Of a DNA stretch of 64,000 nt, positions 7,850-15,982 are shown one piece after another. Under the pieces are notes generated by a model, which saw nothing but the letters and a program-made list of their open reading frames with translations, was not told where the DNA came from and searched no databases. A program made the position numbers and the translations under genes. The DNA is from Actinomadura_E scrupuli. Lineage in GTDB: Bacteria; Actinomycetota; Actinomycetes; Streptosporangiales; Streptosporangiaceae. Numbering within the stretch: the stretch's first letter is position 1; every line of letters starts with the position of its first letter. The DNA is taken from positions 744,001 through 808,000 of the forward strand of contig NZ_JBPCCU010000001.1 in NCBI RefSeq assembly GCF_050971785.1, read 5' to 3'.

Positions 7850-8293
7850 TCAGTGCCCGGCCGCGGCCTGCACCAGCTCGGTCAGCACCCCGCCGCAGTC
7901 CTTGGGATGGAGGAAGGTGATCCGGGAGCCCATCGACCCCCGGCGCGGCGCGTCGTACAGCACCCGCACGCCGCCGGCGCCGATCCCGTCGGCCTCCTCC
8001 TGGACGTCGCCGTCGGTGCCGAAGGCGATGTGGTGCACGCCCTCTCCGTTCTTGGCCAGGAACTTCGCGACCGGGGAGTCGTCACGGATCGGCTGGATCA
8101 GCTGGAGATAGGTCGCGCCCCCGTCACCGGCATCATTGATCTTCAACATGGCCTCCCGGACGCCCTGCTCCTCGTTGACCTCGAAGTGGACGTCCGCGTC
8201 GTCCGCGCCGAAGCCGTAGGTGCGGCGGTAGAACTCGACGGTCGCGTCGAGGTCATGGCAGGCGATCCCGATGTGGTCGATACGTGTCAGCAC
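7850..8293 (-). CDS. Methylmalonyl-CoA epimerase
   Basis: A 147-residue vicinal-oxygen-chelate (glyoxalase-fold) protein, the normal length for methylmalonyl-CoA epimerase, which interconverts the (2R) and (2S) forms in propionyl-CoA metabolism. Metal ligands can be placed at His7 (RIDHIGIA), Gln64 (TYLQLIQP), His87 or His88 (GVHHIAF) and Glu139 (LTELV). The pattern FLHPKDCGGVLTELVQ near the C-terminus is diagnostic. The start ATG at 8293 lies 124 bp from the divergent thiolase gene, the arrangement known from Streptomyces around filP/scy. Confidence 0.95.
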   Translation of the reverse strand: MLTRIDHIGIACHDLDATVEFYRRTYGFGADDADVHFEVNEEQGVREAMLKINDAGDGGATYLQLIQPIRDDSPVAKFLAKNGEGVHHIAFGTDGDVQEEADGIGAGGVRVLYDAPRRGSMGSRITFLHPKDCGGVLTELVQAAAGH

Positions 8294-8417
8294 AGCTCGC
8301 TCCGCTCACCTGTTTGCCACGAGGGCTCGCGCTGGTGTGACCCGGCCGCGAGCGGCCCCATCTTCGTTGATGAGTATCGTGGCAAACATCGCCGCCGTAC
8401 TCCTGGGAGACCCCCTC

Positions 8418-9602
8418 ATGACCTCTGTGATCGTCGCCGGGGCACGTACGCCCATCGGGCGCCTGCTCGGTTCCCTCAAGGACTTCAGTGCCGTCGACCT
8501 GGGCGCGATCGCCGTCAGGGCGGCACTGGAGCGGGCCGGAATCACCGGCGACCAGGTCGAGTACGTGATCCTGGGCCAGGTGCTGCAGGCCGGCGCGGGC
8601 CAGATCCCGTCCCGGCAGGCGGCGGTCAAGGCCGGGATCCCGATGAACGTCCCGTCGATCACCATCAACAAGGTCTGCCTCTCCGGGCTGGACGCCATCG
8701 CGCTGGCCGACCAGCTCATCCGGGCCGGCGAGTTCGACATCGTGGTCGCCGGTGGCATGGAGTCGATGACCAACGCCCCGCACCTGCTGCCCAAGTCGCG
8801 CGGCGGGTACAAGTACGGCTCGGTCGAGGTGCTCGACCACCTGGCCTACGACGGGCTCACCGACGTCTACGACGCCTGTTCGATGGGGGAGTCGACCGAG
8901 CGCTTCAACGGCAAGCTCGGCCTCGGCCGGCAGGAGCAGGACGAGTTCTCCGCCCGCTCGCACCAGCGCGCCGCCGCCGCGATCAAGAACGGCCTGTTCG
9001 AGGACGAGATCGTTCCGGTCGAGATCCCGCAGCGGCGCGGCGAGCCGGTGGTGTTCGCGGTCGACGAGGGCGTACGGGCCGACACGACGGCCGAGTCGCT
9101 CGGGAAGCTGCGGCCGGCGTTCGACAAGGACGGCACCATCACGGCGGGCTCGTCCTCGCAGATCTCCGACGGGGCCTGCGCGGTCGTGGTCATGTCCAAG
9201 GCCAAGGCCGAGGAGCTGGGGCTGACCTGGCTGGCCGAGATCGGCGCGCACGGCAACGTCGCGGGGCCGGACAACTCCCTGCAGTCGCAGCCGTCCAACG
9301 CCGTGCGGCACGCCCTCGGCAAGGCGGGGCTGTCGGTGGAGGACCTGGACCTCATCGAGATCAACGAGGCCTTCGCCGCAGTCGGCATCCAGTCGATGAA
9401 GGATCTGGGCGTCGGGCCGGACAAGGTCAACGTCAACGGCGGCGGGATTGCGCTGGGCCACCCCATCGGCATGTCCGGAGCCCGGATCCTGCTGCACCTG
9501 GCCTACGAGCTCAAGCGGCGCGGCGGAGGCACCGGCGTGGCCGCCCTCTGCGGCGGCGGCGGCCAGGGCGACGCCCTCGTCATCCGCGTTCCCGCCTCCT
9601 GA
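8418..9602 (+). CDS. Acetyl-CoA C-acetyltransferase (thiolase)
   Basis: A 394-residue type II thiolase, which condenses two acetyl-CoA to acetoacetyl-CoA or runs the reverse cleavage. The nucleophilic Cys87 lies in NKVCLSG, GGMESM follows at about residue 115, the EINEAFA and GGGIALGHPIG blocks supply the Asn-His and His elements, and the second catalytic Cys is in ALCGGGGQG near the end. The start ATG follows GGGAG at a spacing of 9 nt. It is convergent with the DUF4230 gene, and palindrome copy 2 lies between the two stops. Confidence 0.95.
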   Translation: MTSVIVAGARTPIGRLLGSLKDFSAVDLGAIAVRAALERAGITGDQVEYVILGQVLQAGAGQIPSRQAAVKAGIPMNVPSITINKVCLSGLDAIALADQLIRAGEFDIVVAGGMESMTNAPHLLPKSRGGYKYGSVEVLDHLAYDGLTDVYDACSMGESTERFNGKLGLGRQEQDEFSARSHQRAAAAIKNGLFEDEIVPVEIPQRRGEPVVFAVDEGVRADTTAESLGKLRPAFDKDGTITAGSSSQISDGACAVVVMSKAKAEELGLTWLAEIGAHGNVAGPDNSLQSQPSNAVRHALGKAGLSVEDLDLIEINEAFAAVGIQSMKDLGVGPDKVNVNGGGIALGHPIGMSGARILLHLAYELKRRGGGTGVAALCGGGGQGDALVIRVPAS

Positions 9603-9634
9603 CGCACCCCCTCACCGGACCGTCCCCTCCCGTT

Positions 9635-9675
9635 CGTGATCATGCAATCGATCGACGATTGATTGCATGATCACG
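9635..9675. repeat. Dispersed intergenic palindrome, copy 2
   Basis: Arms 9635-9654 and 9656-9675 pair over 20 positions, with one G-T wobble, around an A at 9655. The outer 15 bp are identical to the family core. It sits between convergent genes, 32 nt after the thiolase stop and 20 nt from the DUF4230 stop. Here it could act as a two-way transcript end. Confidence 0.88.
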
Positions 9676-9695
9676 GTGGAGAGGTGGGTGAGGGG

Positions 9696-10397
9696 TCAGG
9701 GGGAGTCGGCCAGGGTCACGGTGACGGTCTTGAAGCCGAGGGCCTTGAGCAGGTTCTCGAGCATCCGCTTGGTGTTCTGGTCGGCCCGTTGCAGCAGCCC
9801 GCTCTGCTGCGCGGCGGTCTGGATCTTCTGGGTGGCCAGCACGTACAGCTGTTGCTGGTCGTTGGGGTTGCCGCTGAAGAACTCGCCGATCCGGTCGAAG
9901 ATGCCCCGCTGGGTCGCGAAGACGTAGCTCTTCTTGGGGTCCAGATTGGTGGGTTCCAGCTGCGCGTGCGGCAGCTTGATGGTCGCGGCGGTGCGGTCCT
10001 TGTTGATCGTGATCGCACCGCTGGCCAGTTTGGAGAAGTCCACGTAGGCGTTGACGTTGCCGTTCCCCACGAACAGGGTGCGTTGCCCCCTGATCGCGCT
10101 GGGCAGGAACTTGGCGTCCTTCTCCAGGTCGACCACCACCTGGTATTCACCGGTGGCGGCCTCGTATCGTGAGAGGTCGCGGATCGACTTGAGCACGACC
10201 GGACTGCTGCGGTCCTTGGTCTGCTCGCCGAACGGATTGAGCCAGCCGGGTACGAGATGCAGCATCTGTGCCGCCAAGGCGATCACCACGACCACCACGG
10301 CGAGCAGCAGGGACGTCCGCAACCCGCGCTTCCGGTTGACCTTCACCGCTTGCTCGGTCTCGATCCGCTCTTCGCTGTTAGCTTCTGAGCGTGCCAT
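9696..10397 (-). CDS. DUF4230 domain-containing membrane-anchored protein
   Basis: A 233-residue protein with a short basic cytoplasmic N-terminus, one transmembrane helix at about residues 27-48 and a DUF4230 ectodomain. The domain shows the family pattern of a strand with EYQVVVDLE, then GxGNVNAYVDFSKL, and a long helical C-terminal half ending FKTVTVTLADS. Function is unknown; DUF4230 proteins occur in many bacteria, often near cell-envelope genes. It starts 34 bp after the stop of the DUF2127 gene and is probably in the same operon. Confidence 0.88.
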   Translation of the reverse strand: MARSEANSEERIETEQAVKVNRKRGLRTSLLLAVVVVVIALAAQMLHLVPGWLNPFGEQTKDRSSPVVLKSIRDLSRYEAATGEYQVVVDLEKDAKFLPSAIRGQRTLFVGNGNVNAYVDFSKLASGAITINKDRTAATIKLPHAQLEPTNLDPKKSYVFATQRGIFDRIGEFFSGNPNDQQQLYVLATQKIQTAAQQSGLLQRADQNTKRMLENLLKALGFKTVTVTLADSP

Positions 10398-10431
10398 GAG
10401 TGGGGCATTCCCCTAGAAATCGACGATTCAC

Positions 10432-11268
10432 CTACGGAGTGGGTGACTGTTCTGGAGCGGGGGCGGTGGACCCCGCGGTACCTGCCGATTTCGCCAGTGC
10501 GCGGCCGTGCAGATCCGGCTCGTGCGTGGCCTGCTCCACCTCCATGAGGGACTCGCTGCGCAGGTGCGCCTCGTGCGCCGCCTTGCCGCCGCGTACGCCG
10601 AACAACCGCTTACTGGCCACGATATAGACGATGAGCCCGACGTTGACGACCAGCGCGCCGACGCGGAGCACCGAGATCTTCTCGGTCAGCTCGAAGATCT
10701 CGATCGGCAGCCCGAAGCTGGTCGCGACGACGGCGAAGTACTCGCCCCACCGCTTGAGCATCCACAGGCCGACCGCCTCGATGATCTCGACGGCGGCGTA
10801 GGCGAGCAGCGCGACCGCCACCCAGACCAGGGTGGTCGACTTAAGCTCGAAGACGTGCCGGATGGAAGTGACGATCTTCGAGGTGTCGAGATCCACGCCG
10901 ATCTGCTTGGCGACGGGCTTGAGGATGGGGATCTCGCGCTCGAAGATCTCCTGGATCGACTCCCGGCTGCGCGAGAACTGCCATACGCCCCACGCCGCGA
11001 ACACCACGATGACCCCGCGCACCGCCCGCTCGAACGCGAAGAACCGCATGATGAAGGCGTCCCGGAGCGCGCGCCCGCGCGGCACCAGCGGCGCCTCGTC
11101 GGCGGGCCCGGCACCGTGCGGCGCGCCGTGCACGTAGGTGCCGCAGCGCAGGCATCGCCAGGCCTCGCCCGAGGGGGTGGGCACGTGCAGTTTGTCGCGC
11201 AGTCGGGTCTCGTCCGGCGCGTAGGTGATGTGACCCTTACGCGCACACGTCAGCAGGCTCCAGTCCAC
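10432..11268 (-). CDS. DUF2127 domain-containing membrane protein with N-terminal zinc-ribbon-like segment
   Basis: A 278-residue protein. The first 45 residues are cytoplasmic and contain CARKGH and a CLRCGTYVH pair, probably a small metal-binding ribbon. Four hydrophobic helices follow (about residues 83-98, 150-170, 185-200 and 208-228), typical of DUF2127, and the tail is Glu/His/Ala-rich. Function is unknown. It is the first gene of a likely two-gene unit with the DUF4230 protein downstream. Confidence 0.85.
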   Translation of the reverse strand: MDWSLLTCARKGHITYAPDETRLRDKLHVPTPSGEAWRCLRCGTYVHGAPHGAGPADEAPLVPRGRALRDAFIMRFFAFERAVRGVIVVFAAWGVWQFSRSRESIQEIFEREIPILKPVAKQIGVDLDTSKIVTSIRHVFELKSTTLVWVAVALLAYAAVEIIEAVGLWMLKRWGEYFAVVATSFGLPIEIFELTEKISVLRVGALVVNVGLIVYIVASKRLFGVRGGKAAHEAHLRSESLMEVEQATHEPDLHGRALAKSAGTAGSTAPAPEQSPTP

Positions 11269-11474
11269 GGGGCAACCCTAGGGCGAACCGGCCGCGCCGC
11301 GCCTGGGTTCGCTGTCCCGTCCGGACCGGGACTTCCCGTCCTCGCGGACCGCCCCTCAGCCGCGTACCGCTCCCGCGGCCGGGGCCGCTTCCGGTGCCGG
11401 CGGGCGCGGGTGGTGTGAGCAGGGCCATAACGGGGTCCCGGAACCACTCAGGGGCCTCTCCCGTTGAGCCCGTC

Positions 11475-11771
11475 GTGGACATCGTTCGTACCCTCCGGCT
11501 CGTCTCCGTGGCGGAGGCGACCTCGTTCCTGCTGCTGCTCGTCGCCACCGCGGTGAAGTACGGCGCGGACGCCCCGCTGGGCGTGCGCATCCTGGGCCCG
11601 GTGCACGGGACCCTGTTCATCGCCTACTGCGCCCTGGTGGTGCTGGCGCGCGAGCGGACCGGCTGGGACGGCCGCCGGACACTGCTGGCGCTCGTCGCGG
11701 GGGTGCTGCCCTTCGCGCCGTTCTACGTGGAGCGCGCCTGGCTCCGGCCGGCGGCCCCCGGGCAGGGCTGA
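11475..11771 (+). CDS. DUF3817 domain-containing small integral membrane protein
   Basis: A 98-residue membrane protein with three predicted helices and the DUF3817 signature: LRLVSVAEATSFLLLL, then RILGPVHGTLFIAYC, then ending in LPFAPFYVERAWL. Function is unknown; homologues occur throughout actinobacteria. The start is uncertain: the GTG at 11475 places the protein at normal family length, while an in-frame GTG-less extension to 11394 would add 27 atypical residues. It is divergent from the DUF2127 gene and convergent with the ABC permease. Confidence 0.8.
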   Translation: MDIVRTLRLVSVAEATSFLLLLVATAVKYGADAPLGVRILGPVHGTLFIAYCALVVLARERTGWDGRRTLLALVAGVLPFAPFYVERAWLRPAAPGQG

Positions 11772-11814
11772 GCGGCGGCGGGGCTCCGGAGGGGGAGAGG
11801 GCCTCGCCGCGCTC
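11770..11814. terminator. GC-rich imperfect hairpin between convergent genes
   Basis: A GC-rich imperfect stem pairs 11770-11784 with 11801-11814 (core GCGGCGGGGC against GCCTCGCCGC, one mismatch). It spans the gap between the DUF3817 stop and the permease stop. There is no U-tract. Its position suggests a shared transcript end. Confidence 0.4.
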
Positions 11815-13063
11815 AGCCCGTGAAGTCGCGCGGCTTGAGCGAGCAGCGGCGGTAGTCGGTGAAGTGCGCGCGGAGCCAGCCGCGGCGGGTCTGCTCGCTC
11901 CAGCGGCCGAACCGCCGGGCGGTCGCCTGATCGGGTACCGGCGCCGGGTGCTCGTCGAGCAGCCAGGCACTGACCATGTTGCTGTAGAGCATGCCGCGCA
12001 TGTGGTCCGGGGCGGCGCAGACGCGGGCGTCGATCAGGCCGAGCCCGATCTCCTGAGCCGCCCGGTGCCCGTAGCCGGGAGCCAGATCGGTCAGGTGCAC
12101 GCGCGCCACGCCGTCGCGCACCGACGCCTGCTCCTCGCCGGGTAGCTGCTCCACCCGGGTGAAGGCGCCCCGGGTGCCGGCCAGCCGGGCGGCGAGCGGG
12201 GTCACCGCGGCCTCCAGCGAGGGCAGCGCGGACCGCAGTGCCGGATGCACGCACACCGTCAGCGGCCACCTGCCGCAGGTGTAGCCGGTCGGCGCGGGGG
12301 CGAGCGCCGCCCCGCCGTAGCCGTGCAGCCGCACCGTGCTCACCGCCGTGACGGCCAGCGCCGCCGCGATCGGCAGCGCGAGCACGGCCCGCCGGGACAC
12401 CGTCCACACGTAGCCCAGCAGCAGGGTCGCGCCGAGTCCCAGCGACCAGAGCAGCTGGTCGGTGAAGACCCCGGGGCGGAGCCCGTCGAACACCTGGACC
12501 TGGCCGATGGCCGCGGGCGGGAGCAGGCTCAGCCAGGAGGAGCCGTCGGTGCGCAGCGTCGCCCACAACGTGGTCGCCACCGCCACCGCGACCACCGCGG
12601 GCGGGCCGGCGAGCACCCGGCCCGCCAGGCAGCCGAGCACGGCGTGCAGCACCAGGGCCGCCGCACCGGCCAGCAGCCCGGCCGGCCGCAGATCCCACGT
12701 GCCCGCCCGCAGCAGGGTCTCCCCGACGATCACTCCCGCGACGACCCCGTAGGCCAGCAGCGAGATCACCGTCAGCAGCAGCAGGTCCAGCAACGGACCC
12801 GTCACGGCCGAACGCGGGGTGAGGAGGCGCACGTGGTCCAGGCGCCGTTCGCGGACCGCGCCCCACGCGGCGAGCGTCGCCGTGGCCGGGCCCAGCAGGC
12901 GCACCGAGGCGCTGACTGCCACCACGGTGTTGTCCCAGTAGGCGACGCCCGGGATGAGGGATCGCCAGGCGAGCGCCAGACCCAGCACGGCGAGCACCGG
13001 CACCGCGATCGGCGCCATGGTCCTGCGGGCGTCCATCCGCAGCACCCAGGCCAGCTCAGCCAC
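11813..13063 (-). CDS. ABC-2-type membrane protein with large C-terminal soluble domain
   Basis: A 416-residue protein. About eight hydrophobic helices fill residues 15 to 265 in the manner of ABC-2 permeases. A soluble domain of about 150 residues follows, starting after a CGRWPLTVCVHPAL segment whose paired Cys suggest an exported location. The GTG start (13063) overlaps the last codons of the ATPase gene by 8 nt, so translation is coupled and the two proteins should act together. Substrate is unknown. I do not recognise the soluble domain; part of it (GIGLIDARVCAAPDHMRGMLY) lacks metal or nucleophile motifs. Confidence 0.75.
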   Translation of the reverse strand: MAELAWVLRMDARRTMAPIAVPVLAVLGLALAWRSLIPGVAYWDNTVVAVSASVRLLGPATATLAAWGAVRERRLDHVRLLTPRSAVTGPLLDLLLLTVISLLAYGVVAGVIVGETLLRAGTWDLRPAGLLAGAAALVLHAVLGCLAGRVLAGPPAVVAVAVATTLWATLRTDGSSWLSLLPPAAIGQVQVFDGLRPGVFTDQLLWSLGLGATLLLGYVWTVSRRAVLALPIAAALAVTAVSTVRLHGYGGAALAPAPTGYTCGRWPLTVCVHPALRSALPSLEAAVTPLAARLAGTRGAFTRVEQLPGEEQASVRDGVARVHLTDLAPGYGHRAAQEIGLGLIDARVCAAPDHMRGMLYSNMVSAWLLDEHPAPVPDQATARRFGRWSEQTRRGWLRAHFTDYRRCSLKPRDFTG

Positions 13064-13886
13064 CGGCGCCGCTTCCCACCGGCAGCCGCTCCAGCCTGCG
13101 GTGCGCGTCCAGGGCCGTGGCGGCCCGCGCGGTGCGGCCCGGCGCGTCGACCCGAGGTCCGGCGGCGTCGCCGGTGAGGATGGCCGGCCCGCCGACCGGA
13201 AGGCGCGATCCGCGCACGCCCCCCGCGACCGGCCACGGCCGGGTGGCGAGCTCGGTGAGCCGGCCACGGGCGAGGGCGAAGACCTGGTCGCACCACCCCG
13301 CCAGCCGCCCCGCGGACGGCCCGGTCACCAGCACCGTCGGGGCCAGCGAGCTCAGCAGCGGGACGAGTTCGTCGGCGGCCTGGTCGGTCAACCCGGTCAG
13401 CGGCTCGTCCAGGAGCACCAGATCCGGGTCGTGGACGCAGGTGGCGGCCAGCGCCGCCCGCAGCCGTACGTCGGCCGGCAGCATCCCCAGCTTCATCGCC
13501 GTCACGTCACCGAGCTCCAGCCGTTCCAGGATCGCCTGGACGGCCGGCATGGAAGTGCGTTTATAAGAGGCCGAGTAAGCGACGAAGTCACGAACGCGGA
13601 GACCGGCCGCCCAGCCGAAATCAGCGGGCAGATATCCGATCCGCGCCCGCAAGCGCCGCAGATCGGCGGAACTGCCGGTGGCATATCCGAGAATATCGAG
13701 CGCGCCGACATGTGGACGGCGCATGGTTGCGAACGTGGCGAGCAGGGTTGACTTTCCCGCACCTGGCGAACCGGTCAAACCGATCACACCTCCGGCGATA
13801 CCGAAGGTCGCCGGACGCAGGAGCCACCGCCCCCCGCGGCGGACACCCATTTCTCTGGCCACGATCGTGGAAATATCCGCGATCAT
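13056..13886 (-). CDS. ABC transporter ATP-binding protein with a degenerate signature motif
   Basis: A 276-residue ABC ATPase. Walker A is GSPGAGKST (residues 39-47), the Q-loop region is replaced by GYLPADFGW, and Walker B is DLVLLDEPLTG. The signature motif normally written LSGGQ is not present: the equivalent segment reads LGMLPADVRLR. The H-loop is also unclear. The last 60 residues are an Arg/Ala/Gly-rich extension. It is transcribed from a likely promoter at 14014-14043 with a leader of about 120 nt. It may be a regulatory or slow ATPase rather than a standard transporter motor. Confidence 0.82.
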   Translation of the reverse strand: MIADISTIVAREMGVRRGGRWLLRPATFGIAGGVIGLTGSPGAGKSTLLATFATMRRPHVGALDILGYATGSSADLRRLRARIGYLPADFGWAAGLRVRDFVAYSASYKRTSMPAVQAILERLELGDVTAMKLGMLPADVRLRAALAATCVHDPDLVLLDEPLTGLTDQAADELVPLLSSLAPTVLVTGPSAGRLAGWCDQVFALARGRLTELATRPWPVAGGVRGSRLPVGGPAILTGDAAGPRVDAPGRTARAATALDAHRRLERLPVGSGAGG

Positions 13887-14292
13887 TTGTTAACCCCCCA
13901 TTAGCGTCGTGCGGCCGGGACGGGCGGCGGATTTTGGACGCATTACCCGCTACTCCCCCCGGAGTGCGGAACGCCTACCCACTTTTGCCGTCGCTACACG
14001 CATCGACTTCTGAACTATAACCAGGCTTGGCGTTGGCTGTCAGCTCTCTTTTGTGCTCCGCCCGAGACGGCGGTGGCCTTATGTGCGATGTGCCGTGAGT
14101 GCGAGGGCTATGGGGGGCCAATGCGTATTTTCCGGGAAACCGGACAGCGGCAATTCGGAAATGCGGCTTCGGTGCGCACGCCGTGCGGGGGTGAGGAGTT
14201 CCGCCCGACGGGCCCGGCGTGGACGCGGGGCGTTCGCCCGCAGGTGCCGTACAGGCGCACGGAACCCGGCGCCGATGGGGCAGGATGGAGAC
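13887..14292. other. Intergenic region between the divergent ABC and thioredoxin genes
   Basis: 406 bases without a credible gene. Short plus-strand ORFs that run into the thioredoxin gene lack actinobacterial codon bias before 14293. Base composition around 13960-14060 is less GC-rich than the surroundings and holds the minus-strand promoter listed below. I see no hairpin or riboswitch-like structure. Confidence 0.5.
14014..14043 (-). promoter_or_regulatory. Likely housekeeping-sigma promoter for the ABC operon
   Basis: Reading the minus strand, CTGACA (14043-14038) and TATAGT (14019-14014) are separated by 18 nt, a good match to the TTGACA/TATAAT consensus and rare in DNA this GC-rich. Transcription would start near 14007, about 120 nt before the ATPase start. 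Confidence 0.55.
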
Positions 14293-15228
14293 ATGCCTTC
14301 ACCGGACTTCTCGCTGCACGGCGCCATCGACCTCGGGGCCAGGCAGGCCGCCGCCAAGAAGCAGCAGCAACGCCAGGCGTCCGCCGCCGACGGCGGCAGC
14401 ACCTATGTCGTGGACGTCACCGACGACACCTTCAACACCGAGGTCGTCCAGAAGTCGCGCACGGTCCCGGTGCTGGTGGACTTCTGGGCCGAGTGGTGCG
14501 GCCCCTGCAAGCAGCTCAGTCCCGTCCTGGAGAAGCTGGCGGGGGAGGCCGGCGGGCGCTGGATCCTCGCCAAGGTCGACATCGAGGCCAACCCCCAGCT
14601 CGGTGCGTACATGCAGCAGATGGGCGTGCGGGGCATCCCCTTCGTGGCGGTGGTGGTCTCGGGTCAGCTGATGCCGTTCCTCAACGGCGCGGCACCCGAG
14701 GCGCAGGTCCGCCAGGCCATCGACCAGCTCTTCGACGCGCTCCGCCAGGAGGGCATCCTGCCGGACGGCGCCGACGCGGCGGGGACGGACGGCGCCGAGC
14801 CGGCCCCCGTCGAGGCGGACCCGATCTACGAGGCCGCCGAGACGGCGCTGCAGCAGGGCGACCTGGACACCGCCGCCGACGCCTTCCGCCAGATCCTCGA
14901 CAAGACACCCCAGGACGACTACGCCAAGCGCGGGCTCGCCCTTGTCGAGCTGAGCCGGCGGGTCCGCGACTACGACCCCGAGCGGGTCATGCGCGAGGCC
15001 GCCGACCAGCCGGACGACGCCGCGGCGCAGACCCGTGCCGCCGACGTCGAGATGGTCTCCGGCGCCATCGACAAGGCCTTCGAGCGGCTGGTCTCCACCG
15101 TGCGCCGGACCGCCGGTGACGACCGCGACGCCGCCCGCACCCACCTGCTGACCCTGTTCGACGTGCTGCCGTCCGACGACCCCCGGATCGCCAAGGGGCG
15201 GCGCGCCCTGCAGTCCGCGCTGTTCTGA
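14293..15228 (+). CDS. Thioredoxin-domain co-chaperone (CnoX/YbbN-like)
   Basis: A 311-residue cytoplasmic protein. The thioredoxin domain spans about residues 38-145 and contains the intact active site WCGPC (68-72). Ala-rich tetratricopeptide-like helices fill residues 170-311. This architecture is that of CnoX/YbbN, a holdase that protects proteins during oxidative stress and hands them to chaperonins. Unlike E. coli YbbN, both active-site Cys are present. The start ATG 14293 has GGAG 2 nt upstream and also a weak CAGGAT -10 box, so a leaderless start is possible. Confidence 0.9.
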   Translation: MPSPDFSLHGAIDLGARQAAAKKQQQRQASAADGGSTYVVDVTDDTFNTEVVQKSRTVPVLVDFWAEWCGPCKQLSPVLEKLAGEAGGRWILAKVDIEANPQLGAYMQQMGVRGIPFVAVVVSGQLMPFLNGAAPEAQVRQAIDQLFDALRQEGILPDGADAAGTDGAEPAPVEADPIYEAAETALQQGDLDTAADAFRQILDKTPQDDYAKRGLALVELSRRVRDYDPERVMREAADQPDDAAAQTRAADVEMVSGAIDKAFERLVSTVRRTAGDDRDAARTHLLTLFDVLPSDDPRIAKGRRALQSALF

Positions 15229-15282
15229 TCTGATCCGTGCCGCCCGCGCGGCTCGTGCCCCGCCCGCCACCGCGGGGCGGGG

Positions 15283-15288
15283 CATGAT
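15283..15288 (+). promoter_or_regulatory. -10 box (CATGAT) of a probable leaderless promoter
   Basis: CATGAT ends 6 nt before GTG 15295. The G-rich stretch GGAGG between them is too close to the start to serve as a ribosome binding site. The same CATGATGGAG string recurs before yqgE at 18603. Confidence 0.4.
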
Positions 15289-15294
15289 GGAGGT

Positions 15295-15942
15295 GTGACG
15301 GCGCTCACGGTGACGATCTCCGCGACGGCCGGCACGGGTGGTGAAGAGATCGGGCGGGCCGTGGCCCGGAGGCTCGGTCTGCCGCTGGTGGACCGCATCA
15401 TCCCGGGCACGGTCGCGGCGGAGATCGGCTGCTCGGTCGAAGAGGCGCTCGTCCATGACGACCGGTCGGAGAGCGGCCTCGGGCGGTTGCTCGCCGGCGC
15501 CGCCCGGCTGCCCAACATCACCTTCGGCGGCATGGACGTCTACCTGCCGCACCACGCGATCGTGCCGGAGGAGGACTTCGTCGCCTGCACCGAGCGGGTC
15601 ATCCGGGAGATCGCGCGGGAGGGCGGCGGGGTGATCCTGGGCAGGGCGGCCGCGCGGGTGCTGGCCGACCATCCACAGGCCCTGCACGTGCGCCTCGACG
15701 GGCCGCGCGAGCGGAGGCTGGCGCAGGTGGTGACCGATTTCGGCGTCGGGCAAAAGGCCGCGCAGCGTATGCTCGACGACAACGATCGTGCCCGCGCCGC
15801 ATACGTCAAGCACTTCTACCGGGTCGACCCCGCCAGTCCGTGGCTGTACCACCTCGTCATCGACAGTACGAGGCTCCCGCACCGCGCCTGCGTCGACCTG
15901 ATCGTCTCGGCGGCCCGCTGGGGCAGTGGGTGGGACGCGTAG
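15295..15942 (+). CDS. Cytidylate-kinase-like family protein
   Basis: A 215-residue P-loop-like kinase of the cytidylate kinase-like family (Pfam Cytidylate_kin2). The N-terminus VTISATAGTGGEEIGRAVARRLG is the usual opening, in which a Gly-rich TAGTGGEEI segment stands where CMP kinase has its Walker A loop. GGVILGRAA and RLDGP-RER-R are the NMP-binding and lid elements. True CMP kinases carry GxxGxGKS, which is missing here, so the substrate is unknown. The GTG start at 15295 follows the -10 box. Confidence 0.8.
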   Translation: MTALTVTISATAGTGGEEIGRAVARRLGLPLVDRIIPGTVAAEIGCSVEEALVHDDRSESGLGRLLAGAARLPNITFGGMDVYLPHHAIVPEEDFVACTERVIREIAREGGGVILGRAAARVLADHPQALHVRLDGPRERRLAQVVTDFGVGQKAAQRMLDDNDRARAAYVKHFYRVDPASPWLYHLVIDSTRLPHRACVDLIVSAARWGSGWDA

Positions 15943-15982
15943 CCGATCGGACCTGACAACGACGTCCCAGGGAGCAGTTGAC

